From positions 1,984,001 through 2,048,000 of the forward strand of contig NC_063024.1 in NCBI RefSeq assembly GCF_020509005.1: a DNA stretch of 64,000 bases, in the 5' to 3' direction. Positions 57,364 to 64,000 of the stretch are shown here, one piece after another (the first letter of the stretch is position 1; each line of letters opens with the position of its first letter). The stretch is from Fulvia fulva. Its lineage: Eukaryota; Ascomycota; Dothideomycetes; Mycosphaerellales; Mycosphaerellaceae. Below the pieces are notes generated by a model. It did no database searches. It saw nothing but the letters and a program-made list of their open reading frames with translations, and had not been told where the DNA came from. The translations under genes and the position numbers were made by a program.

Positions 57364-57629
57364 GGCTGAAGGACGGCGATCTGGATTGATGCTTCATTCG
57401 TTTGATCCTTGCTCTGGACTAAGAAGCAACCACTTGAGGACAGTGCACCAGCTCTTCAGCACTGACGACCGTGTGAGCCCGGTATGGAAGGGCGGTCGCC
57501 TCGTGCAACAATAGAAAAGCAGAAAGCAAACATGGAAGCCCCATCGACAGTTTGCTGACATCTACATATCATCACATCTACACACCTGGCAACCACCGAC
57601 GACTTTCAACGGACGCACTACTTGAAGAC
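57364..57629. other. Intergenic region
   Basis: About 265 bp. No features seen apart from the flanks of the MFS gene and the next ORF. Confidence 0.4.
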
Positions 57630-58273
57630 ATGGACGCACTGGTGCAATCAGCAGTTCACGCCAGTCTCCTCGACATCTCTGTCCACCTCTACCAAAATAG
57701 TGTGCGCCTTGCGAAACAAGTGGACGAAGAATTCAAACCTACAAATCTCGCATAGGACACGACCACACCTGTCCTCGCATATAAAATCGATCTTGAACCC
57801 GGACCCTTCCATATCTCATCGAGATTCCAAACGCTCTTGCAATCGCCGGCAACACCATCATCTTCGCCATCGCTCTTAACGACGGCGCTGTCATCTCCCA
57901 CCTGTGTGTCCCCAAGACCCACATCCCGGCTGACCAGCCTTACATCCAATACATTTCAACCCTAACTACACCCCAGCGGGGTCCGAGAGTCTGGCTAGAG
58001 GCGCCGGAAGGAAGACAGGTCGTAAGTGTGACGACGAGATTCGCCAATGCGGGTGAATTTGATGGAGAAGATAAGACTACGATCCGATGCCGTTCGAGAC
58101 ATTGGATGATTGAACCGCCGAACTCTGCGGTCGAAGTACCGATGCCTGAGCAGGATGTGGCTGGGGGGAATGTTAATTACTGCGATCCTGAGCAAGTGAG
58201 GATTAGGTTCGTGAATAAAGGGGTGGAGCACCGGTTTAGGGTTGTGAAGAAAGGGGGGGGGGAGGGATGGTGA
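57630..58273 (+). pseudogene. Possible hypothetical gene with conflicting reading frames
   Basis: From ATG 57630 a plausible frame (MDALVQSAVHASLLDISVHLYQ) reaches TAG at 57753-57755. It continues plausibly in the same frame (PVLAYKIDLEPGPFHISSRF) to about 57,835. A second frame, open from about 57,797 to TGA at 58271-58273, reads IEIPNALAIAGNTIIFAIALNDG then WLEAPEGRQVVSVTTRFANAGEF. Either an intron was missed or a stop and a frameshift have broken the gene. No known family. Confidence 0.4.
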
Positions 58274-58945
58274 GGTGCAGGAGGGTATGGTATAGGTAAG
58301 TTTGTTGAGCGGAGAGTAGAATGTTATTGGGTTCGGAGTGGTGTTGAGACGAGTTCCCGGGATGGATTGCGAAGCTTTAGCGACACATTGTGTCCTAAAA
58401 GCGTGGTATATATGCCATGAAGTATGACACCCTCAGCTCTAGAGACGACATCATTGGAGTACAGTACGTACAGGAAAAACGCTAGAGAGGCGGATAGAAC
58501 GGATGTCGGTATATCCCGTATGTACAGCTACGTCGTCTACCTCGATCGCTTCTTGTACGTCAGCCATTCTCTTGTCTTCGCTGTTCGTTAACACTGGCAT
58601 AATTTGGAGCTCGTCCAGAATTGGAGGAGTACGCGTATGTAGAAGGTGTAAGAGGCGGACAGCACAAATGAAAGCAGGATAGTAAGCGCTCACTGTGTCT
58701 AGATCGAGACTTTGCGCTGATCATGTAGTCACACAAGCGCTCTGTGGTCTGTTCTGAGTTGAAGAACAAGGCCTCAAGCCGAGAGCAGTGGGATGTAGGT
58801 TGTTCTGTGTGGCTTGGAAGATTTGCATTTGGGTCACTGGTGCTGACGAGAGAGTAGTAGACATCTCCTCCCGACCACGAATCGTATAGCTCAGCGAATA
58901 TTTCTACGCTCAGTGCGCTCCGCAGAAGTACCACCAGACGCAACT
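58274..58945. other. Intergenic region
   Basis: About 670 bp with open frames on the minus strand that lack coding character. No features seen. Confidence 0.35.
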
Positions 58946-59209
58946 ATGGCCACAACGCAGCCGAACACGGCGGCAGATTTCCATCGTCGAGGCCAGGCTC
59001 ACGGCGACACCATCGCTCATACATCTGAGCTGATCAATGAGGCAGTAGAACACCGAGCGTCTCCGAGCTGCTCTCCCGGCGGCGCTTTCCTGTCGGGCAT
59101 GAACGTCCTGAACTGGGGCATGCCGACTATAATAGTGACCTTCTTCATCATGGGCATGGCCAAGGGAACTTCTCGTGGGGCTCCTCGGAGGAACGGGAGG
59201 CGGCATTGA
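58946..59209 (+). CDS. Possible small protein, 87 aa, one hydrophobic segment
   Basis: ATG 58946 gives MATTQPNTAADFHRRGQAHG. Near residues 55-73 there is a hydrophobic stretch, WGMPTIIVTFFIMGMA, that could be a membrane span. The tail is basic (PRRNGRRH). There is an open frame on the opposite strand, so this may be chance. Confidence 0.25.
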   Translation: MATTQPNTAADFHRRGQAHGDTIAHTSELINEAVEHRASPSCSPGGAFLSGMNVLNWGMPTIIVTFFIMGMAKGTSRGAPRRNGRRH

Positions 59210-59603
59210 GTGGGCCTCTCCGGGACAGCCTGGGTCGGTTTGTCTGACTAGGACATTAGAAAAACCGGTGTACCAGCTGGGTCAGTTGTGACTTGGCACA
59301 GCTAAAGCAGGGCGAAGATGGAAATGTGGGAGGGTTTGCTGGAGCTTGTGTTCAATCGGGCTTTACTGCAGACTTTCGAGTTGTAACGACTAGTGGGGGG
59401 ATCTTGTATGTGTGCGTGGAGAAAGAATAATCAATGGGGAGGACGAGGCCGTGGTCAAAATCGCTTCTTTTGGTAAGAGATGAGCCGACGGGGATGCGTG
59501 GTGATGAACTTTGATGGGGAAATGGTGCGGGTTCTTGTGAATGAATGCACCATCTCGGAGTCGACATTGTCCTTGGTCTAAGAACTGATCAGGCATCTGA
59601 TGC
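59210..59603. other. Intergenic region
   Basis: About 390 bp, the 3' flank of the amidohydrolase gene. Nothing recognised. Confidence 0.4.
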
Positions 59604-61170
59604 TCAATATCCGGTCCCATCCCCTCTCTGCGTATCAATATCCTCCGCCTCACCATACGGCGCAGCGCCCTCAGTCAGCACACCAGAAAGTGCAGGCCAC
59701 TCAATTTCCTCCGTCCAGATCCTCTGTATCCGCTCGGCAGACTTCGTCAACCTCTTCCTCAAAGCCGTATAATCCGGATAGACCAACTTCCCACCCTTTC
59801 TCACATACTTCCCATCGACCAGCACATCTTCAATATCCCCAGCATCAGAATGCAAGATGATCGCAGCGACTGGATCACTCCAGCCAATCATGTTTGGTGC
59901 ATCAGTCCGGAAGATGGCGAAATCTGCTTTCGCGCCGACTTTGATCACACCAAGGTCATCTCGGCGAAGGGCTAGGCCGCCGGCTCTTGTGATGAGGTAG
60001 AAGGCTTGCTGGACGGACATGGGGTTGTTCTTGGGGACTTGCCAGTTCTGCAGTGGTACCAGGTAATTTGGCCAGCGAAGGGTCTGTAGCCAGAGTCGTG
60101 CTTGCTGTACCATGCTGGAGCTGTATGTGAAGTGGCAGTCGACGCCGAGGGCTGCTTGGTCTTGGATGAGATGGGCGTCGGGGTCTGTGAATGTGTCAGT
60201 GAGTTGTATATGCGAACATGCTGTAAGATGTACGGTTGTGTCCAAAGTGCAGCTCGGATTCCGGTGTGGTCGAGATGTATTGGTTCGTTTGTCGCAACAG
60301 GTCTGCATCGCCATAATCCATGAAGCTGGCATGGCTGAACACAATCGGAACAGTGTCGTTCAGCCATTCGTACGAGTGCAGTGCAGTCGGACTATTGGTA
60401 TCACTGAATGGACCACCGAGGAAGTGAGTTGTGACGACCGACAAATTGAGTGATCTGGTATTGTTCCAAAGCTCTGTGATGTTGGTTTCTGGCGCATTGT
60501 AGAACGCATCCCAGCCAAGACCAAGGCTGATCAAGCTATCCGGATCCGTCTGCGCGAATCGTGGGTCTGCAGCCAAAGATTGGAGCTTGCTAATTTGCGA
60601 TTCCCATGAGTAGCCGTTCGGGATGATGTGAATGGCATGAGCATAGAATGTCCTTACACCGCTGTCGAATGTAGCGTTGACGCAAGCGTCCGTGGTTGCA
60701 TCTGAGAAACTGGCATGCGCATGGTCTAGGACTGTCGTAGTGCCCTCGTACAGAAGCTCCAAGGCTCCAGTCAGTTGGCCGACGTAAAGATCGTCTGTCG
60801 TGAAGTGCTCTTCAGCTGGACCATACTCGCCAAACTTTTGGAAATAGTCTGCCAGAGAGGTGTTGGAGCCGATAGTCTTGAAGGCAGTCTGCCACAAATG
60901 GTGATGCGTATCGATGAAGCCTGGACTGATGATCTTGTCTGTCGCATCCACCCGAGTGACATTGGCTGGTGCTTGGAGATATCCCTCGAACAGTCCTGTT
61001 ATGCGATCATTCTCGATGAGTAGAGATGCATTCCGTAGGACTTGAAGCTCCTCTGTTGTCTCGTTGAAGCTGATGATGGTACCGCCCTCGTAGACCATGG
61101 ATCCCAGACTGTGGGAGGTCAATGTCAGCACCGCGAATATGCCGGCCTGGAGAGTGGAAGTAAGAAGCAT
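59604..61170 (-). CDS. Secreted amidohydrolase (cytosine deaminase / TRZ-ATZ-like)
   Basis: Two exons (61170-60234, 60184-59604) with a 49-bp intron (GTACAT...TTCACAG) give 505 residues. I start at ATG 61170 because an about 24-residue hydrophobic signal peptide follows (MLLTSTLQAGIFAVLTLTSH). The metal-binding HxH is in SPGFIDTHHHLWQT (about 88-92). Further ligand histidines are in DHAHASF (about 147), VVTTHFLGG (about 247) and VFSHASFMDYGD (about 278). The late block is ALGVDCHFTYSSSMVQQARL, with the conserved D. The C-terminus has the small beta-sandwich LGVIKVGAKADFAIF. Many NxS/T sites fit a secreted glycoprotein. It probably hydrolyses a C-N bond of a cyclic compound; substrate unknown. 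Confidence 0.9.
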
Positions 61171-61849
61171 GTTGCCAGCTATGGCGACTTTCAAGGAAGA
61201 ACCACCCTGAACGGAATAAATGCTTCATATACCTCCGTAAGGGCTTTTGACCCACTGGATTCGACATCTTGGCTTACTCATGGCCTCTACTGGACCAAAC
61301 CTCGGCCGGACTCCACAGCCTTGAAAGTGTTGCACGGAGCATGCCAACGTCTGAGCGTAGCCTTGATGCTGTGGCAGAAGAAGCTGTTTGTATCCACAAA
61401 AAGGGTCGTGTTTTCATGGTGACGTTCGGCAGTTGATTGCGTCGGCTGGCTCTGATCATGCCGAAGAACTGCCAGGCTGGTGAAATCTCTAGATGCAGTC
61501 AGTAATGCTTCATAAATCCTCTCAAAGCGTCACAAATGCTACCTATTGCTCGTCCTGTTCGATTTATGCGCCCTCGAGATCCAAACTCGTTGTGACGCAT
61601 GATGAAATCTGACCCCAAGATCGATTCTCTGTGGACATTTCCATCAAGGCCAGCTTTCTGGACTCCGTGATCCAGCATTAAGTCGCTCGACTTAATTAGG
61701 CAAACTGTCTGCTCGATTACACGATGACCGGCGAGTCCAGACACGGATCCTCTCATGCTATATTGCTTGCTGGTGTTCCACATTCCGGATCATGGCATGC
61801 GGAACAAAGTCGTGCTACTCTCGCGCCTGGATCATCAGAAAACGACCAG
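61171..61849. other. Intergenic region
   Basis: About 680 bp upstream of the amidohydrolase. No convincing coding frame or element seen. Confidence 0.4.
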
Positions 61850-62224
61850 TTAGTCTACACCCAGCGTTTCGTACGCCGTCGCCATTCCGGTCTCCTGGTT
61901 CATGTCTGCTGAGTCCTGGACAATTTCACGCACATGACCAGGATCCATCGTATGCGCCAACCTATGGAACTCAACATGCTGCTCCAGATTTGTCGACGGA
62001 GCTTCCATGCTGTCAATGTATGCTTGGAAGCTTTGGCCTGCATCCTTGAGGAGTGGACTGGCCCAGGGTTGAGCACAAATCGCCTCGATGAGGGCTCTGC
62101 TGAGCGGTTCAGGGCGTTGCGTGGCGCGAATCAAGCGACGTCTGCTGTCTCTTGATAGCAACGGGTCGGGTCGTATCGAGTGTGTTGACAGGACCGATTG
62201 CCTTGCTCTGGGAAGGCATTGCAT
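61850..62224 (-). CDS. Hypothetical protein, 124 aa
   Basis: ATG 62224 opens a frame starting MQCLPRARQSVLSTHSIRPD and ending ATAYETLGVD. Amino-acid use in the second half looks protein-like (ALIEAICAQPWASPLLKDAG, LEQHVEFHRLAHTMDPGHV). No domain, signal peptide or span. An exon of a larger gene or a chance frame are alternatives. Confidence 0.4.
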   Translation of the reverse strand: MQCLPRARQSVLSTHSIRPDPLLSRDSRRRLIRATQRPEPLSRALIEAICAQPWASPLLKDAGQSFQAYIDSMEAPSTNLEQHVEFHRLAHTMDPGHVREIVQDSADMNQETGMATAYETLGVD

Positions 62225-62644
62225 CAAATGGCCGGGTGGGTACCATGCTCATCCTCTTGGGTGCTGTGAGTGGCAGATTGTGGGCATCGCCATGATCCCA
62301 TTGTCTGATGAAGTCTGAGGGCCGAGTCTAGTTAGCGGCCGTCGCCTGCGAAAGGAGTGCCGCGTCCGAGATGCAATGTTAAGGCTTGCTCATCTCGAAG
62401 GGTGCAACCACAAGAGGCCATGATGCCACACGGACCGAGCTCCGAGCCAATCAATGATTGAGGGAAGACCCAACGTCGTGCTCCTGAGAGGGATTGATCG
62501 CTTCATCCTCCCGAGGATCCTTCGTGCTTTACCGACCCCGATATGCATCTGACCGTTATATAATGCCATGGCTACTGCGCCTGAGTGCTGATATGGCTCT
62601 TGCCTCATCTTTCCACTCTGACACAAACCGCGATCACGACAGCC
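62225..62644. other. Intergenic region
   Basis: About 420 bp. The last 100 bases include CCGTTATATAATGCC (about 62552), a TATA-like box about 90 bp before the NTF2-like ATG. Confidence 0.4.
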
Positions 62645-63081
62645 ATGTCAAAGGGAAAAGCGAACCACCTGGAGGACATCTCCCGCACCATGGTACAGGC
62701 CGTGAATGGGAGAGACTTCTCTCCTGAATCAGAGATGTGGTCACACATGTCGAACCGCTTCAGAGGCGACCTTGAGCAGTACAGAGCCCTTGGCAAAACC
62801 CATGCGAAGGTCGGTCCAACGGAGCTGGAAGAACATTTCGACACCTTCCGCAAAATCATCAAGGACTACCCAGAGTATCCTCAGAAGGACCCCCCTGCTG
62901 GAGACGCAAGTTGAGTTCAAGACAGGCACGGCTGAAGTTCTCGTACACGCGGAGGTCACGGGTCTTCCCGTTGGAATCTCGAGGGAAATCATGTGTCGTA
63001 GGCTCTCGTCGTATCGATGAGCAGTGGCTGTGCGTACGATGCACTGGGATACGAGGCTCCAATGCCACGGCTGCTGTGTGA
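62645..63081 (+). pseudogene. NTF2-like (SnoaL-type) protein with two frameshifts
   Basis: ATG 62645 gives MSKGKANHLEDISRTMVQAV then MWSHMSNRFRGDLEQYRALG and HFDTFRKIIKDYPEYP, as in fungal NTF2-like proteins. At a run of six C (62890-62895) the homology moves to the next frame (VEFKTGTAEVLVHAEVTGL, GISREIMC). Near 62,997 it moves again (IDEQWLCVRCTGIRGSNATA), ending at TGA 63079-63081. Removing one base at each place would restore a normal-length family member. It may be a pseudogene or contain sequencing errors; introns do not explain the shifts well. Confidence 0.6.
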
Positions 63082-63300
63082 AAGAAGAAGTCGCAGGCCT
63101 ACCAGAGCTCGTCACTTCCGTTTAGGTTGAGCTGAGCTGTGGTGTGCCTGCTCTCCCGGCTCAGAAGACAGTACGGAAGCCGAGTTGTCCCTCTAGTGGA
63201 ACCTGCACCACAGGCATCACAAGGTTGACTTGTTACATCGGCGGGTTTGTCGCTCGCCTTGCTGTACGACCACTACGCTCATTCACAAGCTGCATCACAA

Positions 63301-63588
63301 TGCCATCACTACGACGGAAACCTAGTACAACACCAACAGAAGCTTCACACTCCCGTTCCACGATTCGACATGTAAAATTCTACCTACGACATCGTTTCGC
63401 TCTCCTGCGAAAGCACATCCGCCGACTCAAGCACCATCAACGCAGAAGTAAAGAAATCGCCGAATCGCAGGAATGCACAAGCGCAGAAAGGAATACCGCA
63501 GCAGATACCGAGTCGCTGCAAATTATCGCCGAGCCACCTGAGAATATCGTCCTCCTATCACCCTCACTTGCGAGCAGCCACAGGTGAC
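63301..63588 (+). CDS. Possible short basic protein, 95 aa
   Basis: The frame from ATG 63301 (MPSLRRKPSTTPTEASHSRS) is highly basic (YLRHRFALLRKHIRRLKHHQRR), then acidic. It might be the first exon of the gene whose F-box-like segment begins near 63906. No domain recognised. Confidence 0.25.
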
Positions 63589-63905
63589 CTTGGCTATCTG
63601 CTATCATCGCCCCGCCACCCTCAGCCGTACCTGCGACGAATGACGGAGCCCGTCGTGTCACGAGTCCATCTGATACACTTGCACCAACGGGAGACTTCTA
63701 ACCAGATGGCCAGAGCTTCCTCAAGCTGCCCAATTCTCGCACCTGCTACGCTGATCCACACGCGCTGGGCGCTGTGGGAGTCATTGACAGCTGTGGTCGA
63801 CCAGTTCTGACGCATCTTCCAGCACAGTCTGTTGATCCGACTCTTGTTCCGAGGAAGTCTGTGTCCTGCTCTGTGTCGTGCTTCCGCTGCGGCGTAGATT
63901 CATGA

Positions 63906-64000
63906 CAGTCTGGCCCGTCAAAGCTACACTTCTCGGACTTACCCAACGAAATCTGGTCCCAGATCGGCAGACTGGTCATCGATGAGATGGGCCTCATAGA
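63906..64000 (+). CDS. F-box-like gene segment, cut by the window edge
   Basis: The frame open from 63906 to the end reads LHFSDLPNEIWSQIGRLVID, the LPxEI-type start of an F-box. TGA at 63903-63905 lies just upstream, so it is probably an internal exon. F-box proteins recruit substrates to SCF ubiquitin ligases. Only about 30 residues are visible. Confidence 0.4.

Overview
The window looks like a filamentous ascomycete genome (Pezizomycotina, probably a dothideomycete). Protein genes have short introns of about 48-83 bp. Old transposons carry repeat-induced point mutation (RIP): CpA and TpG are scarce, CpG is retained, and former TGG, CAG and CAA codons read as TAG or TAA. There are recognisable fungal genes, including RAC1, MIX17 and a NOP6-like gene. 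I cannot name the species.

Layout. 1-20,690 is a block of RIP-mutated nested retrotransposons. It holds a Copia remnant, a Ty3/gypsy integrase remnant split by a reversed LINE fragment, and one long Ty3/gypsy element. That gypsy element was interrupted by a LINE (15-bp target duplication) and by a complete Copia (Copia-1, target duplication AGATC inside the RNase H codons). 20,613-27,340 is a gene island: a small secreted protein whose 3' end runs into the transposon, MIX17, a conserved hypothetical, a HET-domain fragment and RAC1. 27,467-33,234 is a second RIP-mutated Copia (Copia-2, target duplication GGTCC) with a solo LTR nested in its leader. 33,298-38,914 is an intact Copia (Copia-3) that shows no RIP. 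It has 236-bp LTRs differing at one base, a GGATT target duplication, and a 1,543-codon open polyprotein with all catalytic domains.

39,400-64,000 is ordinary gene space with several decaying genes: a bHLH-like factor, a large HSPA12/Hsp70-like protein carrying two Zn2Cys6 clusters and a winged-helix-like tail, a truncated metallo-beta-lactamase, a tandem paralogue pair with one dead copy, two unknown proteins, a NOP6-like RRM protein divergent from an MFS transporter, a secreted amidohydrolase, a frameshifted NTF2-like gene, and the start of an F-box-like gene at the window edge.

Biologically the window records successive transposon invasions, RIP silencing of the older ones, and one recent insertion that escaped. 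The most unusual coding object is the ATPase-like/double zinc-cluster fusion at 44,075-47,399. Exon boundaries below were read by eye from splice motifs and frame continuity, with no transcript support.
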